From: Candidatus Melainabacteria bacterium
GTDB lineage: Bacteria; Cyanobacteriota; Vampirovibrionia; Obscuribacterales; Obscuribacteraceae
DNA length: 64,000 nucleotides
Reading direction: 5' to 3'
Assembly: GCA_003151275.1 (NCBI GenBank)
Contig: PLXC01000136.1
Location: forward strand, 1-64,000
Shown here: piece by piece, positions 16,407 through 25,505 of the stretch
How the letters are laid out: the number at the start of each line of letters is the position of its first letter
Position numbering within the stretch: the first letter of the stretch is position 1
The notes under the pieces: generated by a model
What the model saw: the letters and a program-made list of their open reading frames with translations, nothing else
What the model was told of the DNA's origin: nothing
Databases searched by the model: none
Program-made: the position numbers and the translations under genes

Positions 16407-18607
16407 TAAGGAATAACATTCGCCAACAGGTACAGGGCCGCGATTAGAGCGCTGCTAAACATGATCACTTTGAGGATCAAGCTGGCCTTCTTGGTCTTGC
16501 GGCTGGCCGACAGCACCCACGTTGCCGCAGCGAGAAGCATAAAGATGATCGCCGCCCCGTATTTGAGGATGAAAAGCATGGAAGGGTTTATTTCATTCAT
16601 CAACCATGCACGTCTGGGACGAATAAATGTTTTTCCAGAGAAAGCAAGATGTGGCCGTGGTAACGCTTTGACTATACCATTCTCAAGGACTACGGCAAAT
16701 GCACTATCCGGTTGGCTGCCACCAAGCGGTTTTACATCTCGGTCATAACAACGAATGTAGAAAGTATTGAGGTCGCCCTTCTTTGTGTGGATAACTGCAG
16801 AGTAGCAGCTGATTTCTCCTTGGTGGCGCTTTGGCTCGTGTGGCCAACGTCCTCCGTTTACTGCGATATCGTAGAGTCTTTTTCGCTGCTGTCCGTCATC
16901 AGACTGAGTCTTTTTTCCAAGTACAACCGTTTGAATGCTTGGGTGATCCGCCTGCCCGGTAAATGGATTGTGATACGCTCGCTTGTTTGCATCGAGATCT
17001 TCCAGCTTTTTCGGATAGTGGTGTTGACGCAGATATGTTAATTGCGCGGCCCGACCCACTTCTTCAGCGAAATCGGCTACCTGCAATTCGGGACTTGCCT
17101 CTGTGTAAAGCGTCGATCCTTGATCGTCAATGATGCCATTTTTGATTTTGGTTAACCAGTATTGATGATGCAGCAAGGGTCCGAACATGACACGAAAGGT
17201 GTCCGGCAGATCACCGTGATTCTGGAAGTAGGGCATTCTCGCGCTTTCCGACCCGGCCACAAACTCGCATTCGTTAGCAGAGGGTAAGAAAAACAACTTC
17301 TCACCATCTGCGGTGCGGTAGCGATGCGGAATTGATCTATAGTCCTCTTGCGTATTGGTATGACTGGTGAACACGCTGCCCAACAGCATGATCAAAAAGC
17401 AGCCTAACAGAGTCCCTAAAATAAGGTTTCGCTGTTTGTCTGACTTGAAAAGTTTCGCTTCAAATCCTCTTCTGTTTTGAGCGGCGAGCTCTGCTGCACG
17501 AGCAGCTTCCTGACGCTCCATCTCCATACGTTCTTGCAACGAACCTTTGACCACGAGGTTTGCAGGGTCTGGTGAGGCCTTTTCCTTAGCTTGCTGCTTC
17601 AGTGATCCACCCAGAACGATCTTGGCCAGTAGTTCGTCAGACTTGTTCCCGGCACCCTTCTCACCTGTAACCGTTGACGGTGCCGTTGAGATCTCAGGGG
17701 AGACTGTTTTCGGCTGAGGAATCGTTATATTTGTAAGCGCTTCAACCGGCGTCGTTTGATCTACCACTGCTGCAACTGTTGCTGGCGCTGGCTCTAATGC
17801 CGTTGGCTCTAATTCCGCCGGCTCTGATGCTGCCGGCTGTGGGGGCTCGGCTCTTTCGACAGGTGTTTTAGCGCCCGATCGGTCGGCACTATTGACGGTG
17901 CCAATTTGACCATTGCCGCCTTCTTCTACTTTAGCTTGTGCCATGTCAAGTCTGTTCAGTATCAGAGTTTCTAGTTGTGGATCCTTGAATGGTGGCATGT
18001 CATCTACCAATTTAGGCAGCTTCATCGTTTCTTCAGACAGGTCTCGAGTCTTCTTTGCCGCAGGGTCCTGACCAAATTCATAAGCAATTTCACCTGGCCC
18101 CGGCAAGCCACTTTCCAGCGCCGTCTTGGCCGTTTCCGAATACTGATAATCCAAGTCAAGCTCTTCTGCGATCTGCGCTGGATCTGGCACACCTTCTACC
18201 GGTTGGGGTTCGTGCTCCTGATCGGCCCACAGTGATCGTTCGCTCGATTTTCGAGCTCGCTCGTACATATCTCTAGACTCATCCGTTCGCCCCAGCTTTT
18301 CATAGAGCGCGGCGATCTCGTCCATCAGCGCAATTGTTTTAGGGTGATCCTCGCCGAAGCGCTCTTCGTTGAGAATGAGCAGCTGGATGTCGAGCTTTAA
18401 CGCTTCGCCATAGTCCTTTCGTTCCACACAAATATGGGCCAGGTTTTTCAAGCAGCCGCTTATTTCGGGAGAGCCGTCGCCCAAAACCTCGACACCTTTT
18501 CGGTAAGCTGGTTCAGCAAGAGCGTACATACCCTTGCTGTAATTTTCGTCGGCATCTTTGATCGATCGGAGGAGCGCACGTCTCTCATCCTTACTGATGC
18601 CCGTCAT
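16406..18607 (-). CDS. large membrane-anchored TPR protein of unknown function
   Basis: A 733-residue protein. An N-terminal kinesin-light-chain-type TPR region (about 1-130, with GVEVLGDGSPEISGCLKNLA and FGEDHPKTIALMDEIAALYE) is cytoplasmic. A long Pro/Glu/Ala-rich linker follows (about 135-385). Then come a membrane helix near residue 395 (LILGTLLGCFLIMLLG), an external domain of about 230 residues, and two C-terminal membrane helices. The external domain is unlike any family I know. I chose the ATG at 18607; a TTG at 18616 is in frame. It is read toward lysC. The arrangement suggests a cytoplasmic binding platform tied to an envelope sensor or structural part. Confidence 0.8.
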   Translation of the reverse strand: MTGISKDERRALLRSIKDADENYSKGMYALAEPAYRKGVEVLGDGSPEISGCLKNLAHICVERKDYGEALKLDIQLLILNEERFGEDHPKTIALMDEIAALYEKLGRTDESRDMYERARKSSERSLWADQEHEPQPVEGVPDPAQIAEELDLDYQYSETAKTALESGLPGPGEIAYEFGQDPAAKKTRDLSEETMKLPKLVDDMPPFKDPQLETLILNRLDMAQAKVEEGGNGQIGTVNSADRSGAKTPVERAEPPQPAASEPAELEPTALEPAPATVAAVVDQTTPVEALTNITIPQPKTVSPEISTAPSTVTGEKGAGNKSDELLAKIVLGGSLKQQAKEKASPDPANLVVKGSLQERMEMERQEAARAAELAAQNRRGFEAKLFKSDKQRNLILGTLLGCFLIMLLGSVFTSHTNTQEDYRSIPHRYRTADGEKLFFLPSANECEFVAGSESARMPYFQNHGDLPDTFRVMFGPLLHHQYWLTKIKNGIIDDQGSTLYTEASPELQVADFAEEVGRAAQLTYLRQHHYPKKLEDLDANKRAYHNPFTGQADHPSIQTVVLGKKTQSDDGQQRKRLYDIAVNGGRWPHEPKRHQGEISCYSAVIHTKKGDLNTFYIRCYDRDVKPLGGSQPDSAFAVVLENGIVKALPRPHLAFSGKTFIRPRRAWLMNEINPSMLFILKYGAAIIFMLLAAATWVLSASRKTKKASLILKVIMFSSALIAALYLLANVIP

Positions 18608-18635
18608 AATCACCAACCTCTAGAATCGCGCCTGA

Positions 18636-20351
18636 TCAGACTTCCGACATGGGAATACGAATTCCTGATTTTCGTGCAAAGTCTATCGCTTCATCATAAC
18701 CTGCATCGACATGTCGGATCACGCCCATACCCGGGTCGGTTGTCAGCACTCTTTGCAAGCGGATGGTGGCGGATTCGGTGCCGTCTGCCACTATCACTTG
18801 ACCCGCGTGCAGCGAATAACCCATTCCAACTCCGCCACCATGATGTAAAGAAACCCAACTGGCACCACCGACTGCATTAATCATTGCATTCAGATAGACC
18901 CAGTCGGCTACAGCGTCTGAGCCGTCCTTCATTGCTTCCGTTTCTCTATTTGGCGAAGCCACAGAGCCAGAATCCAAATGGTCTCGACCGATTACGATCG
19001 GAGCCTTGAGCTTTTTCTCGGCAACAAGTTGGTTCATGATTAACCCCATCTTGGCGCGATCCCCATAACCCAACCAGCAAATTCGAGCAGGCAGTCCTTG
19101 AAAGGCCACTTTCTTCGCAGCCATTTCAATCCAGCGGCAAAGATGTTTGTCTTCTTTAAAATTTGTCAGTATCGCTTGATCCAAAACTGCTATGTCCGAC
19201 GGGTCTCCGGAAAGTGCTGCCCATCGAAATGGTCCTTTGCCTTCGCAGAAAAGAGGTCGAATGTAAGCGGGTACAAATCCGGGGAAGTTAAAGGCATCCT
19301 TAACACCATTGTCGCGCGCCACTTGTCTGATGTTATTTCCGTAGTCGAAAACAATCGAGCCCTGTTTTTGGAAGGCAAGCATGGTTTCAACATGCGTGAC
19401 AATCGATTTGTTGGCTAGCTCCAAATACTTAGCTGGATTGGCGGCACGCAGTTCAGCTGCCTGCTCCAGGCTCATCGTTGCTGGGATGTAGCCGGTCAAC
19501 GGGTCGTGAGCTGAAGTTTGATCGGTGACAACGTCAGGTTTAAAACCGGATTTCAACATCGCCGGTAATATTTCTGCGGCATTACCGAGGATGGCAATTG
19601 AGATTGCTTCACCTTTTTGTTTGGCATCTTGAGCCAACTTAATTGCGTGCTCAAGCGAATCAGCTTTAAGATCGCAATATCTCGTTTCTAGACGTCGTTG
19701 AATGCGGATCGGATCAACCTCGACGCAGAGTGCGACGCCACCGTTCATCGTGATCGACAATGGCTGAGCGCCTCCCATGCCACCAAGTCCACTCGTCAAA
19801 ACGATGCGTCCCTGCAAAGATTCGCCAAAGTGTTTGCGCGCTAGTGCTGCAAAGGTCTCGAAAGTTCCCTGCAAAATTCCCTGCGTGCCGATGTAGATCC
19901 ACGAGCCGGCAGTCATCTGACCGAACATCATCAAGCCCTTGCGATCGAGTTCTCTAAAGTGGTCCCAATTGGCCCAGGCACCAACGAGATTGGAGTTTGC
20001 GATCAAGACGCGAGGCGCGTCTGAATGACTTTTGAAAATCCCGACCGGCTTACCTGACTGAACCAAGAGAGTTTCGTCTGACTCTAGTCCAATTAACGAT
20101 TTCACTATGCCCTTGAAACAATCCCAGTTGCGAGCGGCTTTACCCGAGCCGCCATAAACGACCAGATCTTCAGGTCGTTCGGCTACTTCTGGGTCAAGAT
20201 TATTCAATAACATTCGCAGGGCGGCTTCTTGAACCCAACCCTTGGTGTGTAAATCAGTTCCATGCGGAGCCTGAACCGGGATTGGTTTATCGCTGGCGAG
20301 AATCCTGCGCAGCAAATCTGCACCTGTGGCTGCCGACGTGGCTGATGTCAT
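18636..20351 (-). CDS. hutU: urocanate hydratase
   Basis: A 571-residue urocanase. It converts urocanate to imidazolone propionate in histidine degradation using tightly bound NAD+. Motifs seen are [16 protein letters not shown], the NAD-binding [22 protein letters not shown], the active-site cysteine in [13 protein letters not shown], and the C-terminal [19 protein letters not shown]. The start is the ATG at 20351 with AGGAG seven bases upstream; the 42 extra residues of the open frame before it are not conserved-looking. No hutH, hutI or hutG is nearby, so the rest of the pathway must be elsewhere or absent. It is divergent from a mutase gene, separated by dispersed repeats. Confidence 0.95.
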   Translation of the reverse strand: MTSATSAATGADLLRRILASDKPIPVQAPHGTDLHTKGWVQEAALRMLLNNLDPEVAERPEDLVVYGGSGKAARNWDCFKGIVKSLIGLESDETLLVQSGKPVGIFKSHSDAPRVLIANSNLVGAWANWDHFRELDRKGLMMFGQMTAGSWIYIGTQGILQGTFETFAALARKHFGESLQGRIVLTSGLGGMGGAQPLSITMNGGVALCVEVDPIRIQRRLETRYCDLKADSLEHAIKLAQDAKQKGEAISIAILGNAAEILPAMLKSGFKPDVVTDQTSAHDPLTGYIPATMSLEQAAELRAANPAKYLELANKSIVTHVETMLAFQKQGSIVFDYGNNIRQVARDNGVKDAFNFPGFVPAYIRPLFCEGKGPFRWAALSGDPSDIAVLDQAILTNFKEDKHLCRWIEMAAKKVAFQGLPARICWLGYGDRAKMGLIMNQLVAEKKLKAPIVIGRDHLDSGSVASPNRETEAMKDGSDAVADWVYLNAMINAVGGASWVSLHHGGGVGMGYSLHAGQVIVADGTESATIRLQRVLTTDPGMGVIRHVDAGYDEAIDFARKSGIRIPMSEV

Positions 20352-20420
20352 GACGAAGCTCCTGTTTATGAAAACATTACAGTAATAGATCTGTGTTGTA
20401 GACTGGCGAATGGAGATCAT

Positions 20421-20461
20421 ATCCGAGGATGGACTATGCAGCAAAGCTGCTCCTCTCATCT
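20421..20461 (+). repeat. ATCCGAGGAT repeat (copy A)
   Basis: ATCCGAGGATGGACTATGCA, then GCAAAGCTGC and TCCTCT. It shares its order of blocks (ATCC-GGAT, CTATGCAGC, AAGCTGCTC) with copies at 20485 and 20562. It lies between hutU and the mutase. Confidence 0.6.
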
Positions 20462-20484
20462 GCTTCGCTAAATCCAATTGAGTT

Positions 20485-20524
20485 ATCCTAGGATAGCCTA
20501 TGCAGCCAAGCTGCTCGGCTTATC
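20485..20524 (+). repeat. ATCCGAGGAT repeat (copy B)
   Basis: ATCCTAGGATAGCCTATGCA, then GCCAAGCTGC and TCGGCTTATC. Second of three copies, 64 bases after copy A. Confidence 0.6.
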
Positions 20525-20547
20525 GCCACAAGCCTTATGGAGCTGTA

Positions 20548-22212
20548 ATGGTTAAAGAATTGTCCGAGGATCGTCTATGCGGCAAGCCGCCCGACTTATC
20601 CAAACCCAAGGGCGAAAAGAACGCTAAACGAGTGATCGAGACGCTTTCTGGGCTGCAGCTTAAGCCTGTATATACTCCTGAAGACTTGAAAAACTGGAAT
20701 TATCAACGCGATTTGGCTGACCCGGGTCAGTTCCCGTACACGCGCGGCATTCACCACAATATGTATCTTGGCAAGCTCTGGACCATGCGTCAGTTCGCAG
20801 GTTATGGCGGTCCGGAAGAAACCAACGCCCGCTTTAAATATTTGCTAAGCCAGGGACAAACTGGATTGTCGACCGCCTTCGATCTCCCGACTTTGATGGG
20901 CTACGACTCAGATCACCCGAAATCGCTCGGCGAAGTCGGTGTCTGTGGTGTGGCTATTGACAGTTTGGAAGACGTAGAAATCCTCTATCGCGACATTCCG
21001 CTGGACGAAATTTCTACTTCGATGACGATCAATGGGCCGGCCGTCGTTATTTTTTGCATGTTCCTGGCCAACGCTCAGAAACGAGGCATCGACCTTAAGA
21101 AGCTGAATGGCACTCTGCAAAATGATATTTTTAAAGAATATATTGCTCAGAAAACTTACCTTGTTCCGCCACGACAGGGGCTGAAATTAATTCAGGACAT
21201 GATGGTGTTTTGCACCAAAGAAGTGCCGCGATGGAACACGATCTCGGTCAGCGGCTATCACATTCGTGAGGCTGGTGCCACGGCTGTTCAAGAACTCGCT
21301 TTTACGCTGGCAGATGGATTTGCGTATGTGGATGCGGGTCTGGAAGCGGGATTGGAGCTTGATGATTTCGTTCCACGTTTGTCGTTCTTCTTCAATGCCC
21401 ACATCGATTTCTTTGAAGAAATTGCCAAATATCGGGCCGCACGAAGAATCTGGGCTAAGCGTATGCGAGATCATTATGGCGCCAAGGATGAACGTTCGTT
21501 GAAGCTGCGCTTTCATACGCAGACAGCTGGTTGCAGCTTAACGGCGCCGCAACCTGAGAACAACATTATCCGCACGGCGATTGAGGCTCTTGCCGGCGTT
21601 CTAGGCGGCACGCAATCATTGCACACAAACTCCATGGATGAAGTCTTAGGTTTGCCGACCGAGAAAGCTGCACATATCGCCTTGCGTACGCAGCAGATCA
21701 TCGCCCACGAAACCGGTGTTGCTAATGTTGTTGACCCGCTAGCCGGTTCGTATTACATCGAGTGGCTTACTGACGAAATGGAAAAAGGCGCCAACGAATA
21801 TTTCAAACAAATTGAAGAAGTCGGTGGTGTCATTGCTGGTATCGAGTCTGGTTTCTTCATGAAGGAAATCGCGGATTCTGCATATCGTTTCCAGCAAAAA
21901 TTGGATACGGGGGAGCGAGTATTTGTGGGGCTGAACGCGTTTACGGAACAGGCAAATGGTGCCAAAATCGAGATTCTGAAGATCGGTCCTGAATACGAAG
22001 TCAGACAGATCGAGAGAATCAAAAGTTTGAAAGCACGCCGGGATAGCGAACAGGTGGCGAAGTCGCTTGAAGCGCTAAAGAGCGCATTGCGATCAGGTGA
22101 AAATTCATTCCCCTTGATTTTGGAGAGTGTAAAAGCCTATACAACAATGGGCGAAATCTGCGATGCCATGCGAGAAGTCTGGGGCGCCTATCGCGAGACT
22201 GCTGTCATCTAA
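20548..22212 (+). CDS. icmA: acyl-CoA mutase large subunit, isobutyryl-CoA mutase type (B12-dependent)
   Basis: A 554-residue catalytic TIM-barrel chain of the methylmalonyl-CoA mutase family. There is no cobalamin-binding domain, so it needs a separate small subunit, which is not in the window. Motifs include TRGIHHNMY, GQTGLSTAFDLPTLMGYDSD, SGYHIREAGATAVQELAFTL and THTNSMDE-like LHTNSMDEVLGLP. The two known specificity positions read Phe (TMRQFAGYG, Tyr in methylmalonyl-CoA mutase) and Gln (EYIAQKTYL, Arg in methylmalonyl-CoA mutase). This is the isobutyryl-CoA mutase pair. I chose the ATG at 20548 (GGAG five bases upstream) over 20500. Its first 18 codons overlap repeat copy C. Downstream lies a TPR membrane gene. 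Confidence 0.88.
   Translation: MVKELSEDRLCGKPPDLSKPKGEKNAKRVIETLSGLQLKPVYTPEDLKNWNYQRDLADPGQFPYTRGIHHNMYLGKLWTMRQFAGYGGPEETNARFKYLLSQGQTGLSTAFDLPTLMGYDSDHPKSLGEVGVCGVAIDSLEDVEILYRDIPLDEISTSMTINGPAVVIFCMFLANAQKRGIDLKKLNGTLQNDIFKEYIAQKTYLVPPRQGLKLIQDMMVFCTKEVPRWNTISVSGYHIREAGATAVQELAFTLADGFAYVDAGLEAGLELDDFVPRLSFFFNAHIDFFEEIAKYRAARRIWAKRMRDHYGAKDERSLKLRFHTQTAGCSLTAPQPENNIIRTAIEALAGVLGGTQSLHTNSMDEVLGLPTEKAAHIALRTQQIIAHETGVANVVDPLAGSYYIEWLTDEMEKGANEYFKQIEEVGGVIAGIESGFFMKEIADSAYRFQQKLDTGERVFVGLNAFTEQANGAKIEILKIGPEYEVRQIERIKSLKARRDSEQVAKSLEALKSALRSGENSFPLILESVKAYTTMGEICDAMREVWGAYRETAVI
20562..20601 (+). repeat. ATCCGAGGAT repeat (copy C), inside the start of the mutase gene
   Basis: GTCCGAGGATCGTCTATGCG, then GCAAGCCGCC and CGACTTATCC. 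It matches copies A and B with changes and encodes about 13 residues of the mutase N-terminal extension (SEDRLCGKPPDLS). Confidence 0.55.
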
Positions 22213-22254
22213 CTGCGTAGATACTCTGTTCGTTGTCACTGAACGGCCGGCATT

Positions 22255-23424
22255 ATGCACACTATAGTCTGGCTACTTAAAATTGCCGCTTCGATGATGT
22301 TGGTCGGCACGGTGATTATTGACGCGGGCCTAATTGTCGTTTGGCTAGCACTCGGCATCATTGATGGTGAATGGGATCGCATTCCGCTCTGGGCGACTTT
22401 GGTGGCATGCTTATTTAGTTTCCTGCAGCTGTTAATCAGCTCATTTCTCTATGGTGTCTCTCGTCAGGTAGCCACCAGCCGCGGTGCTGACTTAAAGGAA
22501 CTTCCTTTGGATGAAAAGCTAAGTGACACAATCGACGAAGGCTGGACTACAACTCTCAAAGTAGCCAAGCTGAGTCTCCTTGTCGTTTGCGCCATCCTTC
22601 TCGGCACCTCAATCGTCTTGTTCAACGACTTAAAGTTTCTGGTCGGATTTCACCGGGGCATGGAATTGAATACCTCTGGCGACGCTAAAGGAGCACAAAA
22701 TTGGTTTCGCCTGTCCATCGATTCTGCTGGTCCTGACCGAATTGCCATAGCCCGCTTTCTTCTCGCTGGAAGTCTAATTCGGGACCAAAAATTCGTCGCC
22801 GCAGAAACTGAATTGCGCCAAGCTATATCTGAACTCGATCCAAAGAATGAGGACAATCAAGCTCTTTTGGTTTATATCTACTCGGCACTTTCGAATTGTT
22901 TGGAATTTCAATCCAAGTTGCCAGAATCAGAGATTTGGGCAGCGAAGTCAGTTCAAGTGATTGAAGACAATCCTAACTTGCTGGGTCTGCGCCTCCGACT
23001 GATCGGTCCATACAAACAGTTTTTAATTCCTGAGGCACCACCTTTGACGATTGCTTTGGCTGGACTTGAGGATATCTATATAAAGGAAGGCAATTTCGAT
23101 CTCGCTCTTAAAACGTATAAACGAATTCTCAACCAGCTAGATAAGTCGAGCGGACCATCCTCTGATAAGTCGAACAGCTTACAGCCTGGACTGTCTGCGG
23201 ATAAGAGCAGCAAATTCGTAGAGACAGACATTTTTGACGAACTGATGCACTTCCAGCGCCAGCTTGCGCATCTTCAGATCGATAAAACCGCCCCAGTGGA
23301 AAAGAAGGCTATAGCAATGAGTGTGGATTTATCCAAGCTCAAATTTAAAACTAAAGACGTTGCAGATTTTGATCTCAAATATCAGAACTATATAAAAGAA
23401 CTCAACCAGAAAAACCGAAGGTGA
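22255..23424 (+). CDS. multi-pass membrane TPR protein
   Basis: A 389-residue protein. Membrane helices lie at about 5-35, 47-68 and 100-122. A helical repeat domain of TPR type covers about 130-320 (GMELNTSGDAKGAQNWFRLS, AAETELRQAISELDP, NFDLALKTYKRILNQL). The gene starts 42 bp after the mutase with no strong ribosome site. I do not recognise a specific function; the repeats suggest protein binding at the membrane. Confidence 0.78.
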   Translation: MHTIVWLLKIAASMMLVGTVIIDAGLIVVWLALGIIDGEWDRIPLWATLVACLFSFLQLLISSFLYGVSRQVATSRGADLKELPLDEKLSDTIDEGWTTTLKVAKLSLLVVCAILLGTSIVLFNDLKFLVGFHRGMELNTSGDAKGAQNWFRLSIDSAGPDRIAIARFLLAGSLIRDQKFVAAETELRQAISELDPKNEDNQALLVYIYSALSNCLEFQSKLPESEIWAAKSVQVIEDNPNLLGLRLRLIGPYKQFLIPEAPPLTIALAGLEDIYIKEGNFDLALKTYKRILNQLDKSSGPSSDKSNSLQPGLSADKSSKFVETDIFDELMHFQRQLAHLQIDKTAPVEKKAIAMSVDLSKLKFKTKDVADFDLKYQNYIKELNQKNRR

Positions 23425-23606
23425 CCAATTCAAGAATTTGTTTGGCCAGATTTGCGACACTATCGGCCACCAAGTTCTGCGGAAAAACTTTGAGGGCAAC
23501 AAAGTTGACACAATTGCGCCTCAAGATGTAGTTGCAAAGAGTGTTGCTTAGAGCGGCACCCCTTGGTCTTACCACCCCCTTCCTCACCCTGATTCTAAGG
23601 CTTAAA

Positions 23607-25235
23607 ATGGCTGATATACCAACAAATCCAGGCGATTCAAAGGCGCCCCCAGCTAGTCCTAGAGACTTGGCTGTGTGGACCAAACTTCTCGATGACGCCA
23701 AGCCCAAAGCAGAACCGTCATTTGACAATTCCAAATTGCGACTCTACACCAATCCAGGAGTGTGCGCGAGTTGCCATCCCAAAGAAAAAGACTATAACTT
23801 CAAGTTAGATTTAACCCCGCTAGATTTCGGTTCATTCCCTAAACACAGAGAAATACCTGTAAAGGCTGCGACTGAAATAAAGGTTGTGGCTGATACACCA
23901 GAGTTGCGAGCAAATCGCGACAGCGAAAAATTCAAGCGGGCAGATCCAGTTGATAAAACAGCCACCGTTCTCAGTCGCTTACCAGAAAAGCTGACTATCG
24001 ACTTTTCCGGAAACAAGTTGACGGTCCAAACGGATTTCGCAAAGTTGGCAGAAGCGACTCCTGGTGTACAACTTGATCCCACCAGCAAAGACATCCTCTC
24101 ATCGATTAAGCAACTGTCTCTCAATGGCGATACTTTCGCTATGGATCTCAAAGACAGCGCTAAATTGCCGATCAACAAAGAGATTTTGTTGCTTGGTAAA
24201 GTTACTGACTTGAACATTGGCGATGCGCAAAAACAAGTTAAATTCGACGTCGCGTTTGATGCTAAAAATCCAGACCAAGTGTCATTCAAAAATATTTCAG
24301 GAGTGTCTCTTGGTAGAGACGGCCGCAGCTCTCTAGCCATACATGAGCTGACTATTGATACCAGTCAGGAAAAACCGAGGCTGATAGTAACCATCGATAA
24401 TCCTCTTAAATTCCCGAAAGACACCATGTCGGTTCCGTTGCCACTTGCTAGTGTTGTGCCCGGAATGGATACAGACTTCCTGAAAGGTATGGTCAAGACT
24501 TTGTCGGATTCCAAGGCAGCCCTGCAGAAAAAAGATGCAAGTATGCTCCTTTCTGGTTTGCCCGACGAAGGAATTCGCACCAAACTACAAGAAATGCTCA
24601 AGGGTCTCACTAGCATCGACAAGAACGGAGATACGTTTACAGTAAGACGCAATAACGGAGTGACAGAGCATGACTTTGGTGGTCCAAAACTTTCGGTGTC
24701 ACCAACTCTTAGTTTCAAACTGGGCAAAAATCCAAATAGTCCAACGGTGACAGACATAAAGGGCATCGATTTCTCGGTGCCGTTGCCTTCGGAGTTGCAA
24801 CTCGGTAACCGTTATTCTACTGCTTTGACCGAAGTATCACTTGGCGCCAAATACGGAGACAACCGCAACGTCAGCGTGCGTACGAGTGGAATGATTGATT
24901 CGGTGAGCATCCGCTTGAATAAAGATATGGTGCCCCAAACCGATGGCGGCGGTAATTGGAAGATCAACGTGCGCATGGTCAATCCGCTTGATCTCAAGCA
25001 AGCTGACAAAATAAACCTATCACTTAGAATCGACAAAGACGGTCAGCTAAATATGACAGCCGGAGAGATTGTTGATATTGTTAGTAACGCTACCAGACGT
25101 GGTGTTGTTTCCAACGCCAAAAACGCGCTGGAAGTCGTAGATACGGCTGCAACGATCGGCACAGTAATCGTGGCGACCGAGGTATTGTCTGCAGCCAAAA
25201 CCGTGGGCAAGGTGTACGACTATATATTCAAGTGA
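23607..25235 (+). CDS. protein of unknown function with an N-terminal CxxCH motif
   Basis: A 542-residue protein from the ATG at 23607 (TAAGG seven bases upstream). The open frame extends to 23532, but that segment does not look like a standard signal peptide. Residues near 50 read NPGVCASCHPKEKD, a c-type haem-like CxxCH, without an evident export signal, so haem attachment is doubtful. Most of the chain is polar and beta-rich, with recurring KLPINKEI / FPKDTMSVPLPL / FSVPLPSELQLGN-type strands that hint at internal duplication. A short hydrophobic helix is near the C-terminus (AATIGTVIVATEVLSAAKTV). No family recognised. Confidence 0.65.
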   Translation: MADIPTNPGDSKAPPASPRDLAVWTKLLDDAKPKAEPSFDNSKLRLYTNPGVCASCHPKEKDYNFKLDLTPLDFGSFPKHREIPVKAATEIKVVADTPELRANRDSEKFKRADPVDKTATVLSRLPEKLTIDFSGNKLTVQTDFAKLAEATPGVQLDPTSKDILSSIKQLSLNGDTFAMDLKDSAKLPINKEILLLGKVTDLNIGDAQKQVKFDVAFDAKNPDQVSFKNISGVSLGRDGRSSLAIHELTIDTSQEKPRLIVTIDNPLKFPKDTMSVPLPLASVVPGMDTDFLKGMVKTLSDSKAALQKKDASMLLSGLPDEGIRTKLQEMLKGLTSIDKNGDTFTVRRNNGVTEHDFGGPKLSVSPTLSFKLGKNPNSPTVTDIKGIDFSVPLPSELQLGNRYSTALTEVSLGAKYGDNRNVSVRTSGMIDSVSIRLNKDMVPQTDGGGNWKINVRMVNPLDLKQADKINLSLRIDKDGQLNMTAGEIVDIVSNATRRGVVSNAKNALEVVDTAATIGTVIVATEVLSAAKTVGKVYDYIFK

Positions 25236-25446
25236 CTTCTGATTCGATATTTTGGAAAACAACGATTGTTCGTGCTACTAAATGCGGTGCAAAGTAACTA
25301 GACAAACGCTCTCCAACGTTCTCCGAAATACGTACTATGTTGGTGGGTCTGGGCGGTTGGTTCAACTGTAATTGTGCTTTCTTGGCTCCATCTTGTTCCG
25401 CCGGCAATTGGTTGGATCGGATTTGCCATAGCATGCGGTAGCTCAC
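25228..25446 (-). CDS. possible short ORF or gene remnant after the AMP-ligase gene
   Basis: A GTG at 25446 opens a 72-residue frame (GTG-SYRMLWQIRSN..., ending NIESEVT). The codons upstream to about 25495 also read in protein-like fashion (EIVKAVSLPWSDQGTS) but offer no start. It overlaps the end of the convergent gene by 8 bases. It may be a decayed C-terminal fragment rather than a live gene. No family is recognised and there is no clear ribosome site. Confidence 0.28.
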   Translation of the reverse strand: MSYRMLWQIRSNQLPAEQDGAKKAQLQLNQPPRPTNIVRISENVGERLSSYFAPHLVARTIVVFQNIESEVT

Positions 25447-25505
25447 TGTATTCGATGTACCTTGGTCGGACCAAGGCAGACTGACGGCTTTAACGATCTC
25501 CGGCT

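Noticed and set aside
25460..25476. CCTTGG-TCGGA-CCAAGG hairpin as a terminator between convergent genes
   Set aside because: No T-run on either strand; the stem is short. It may be chance or part of the gene remnant there.
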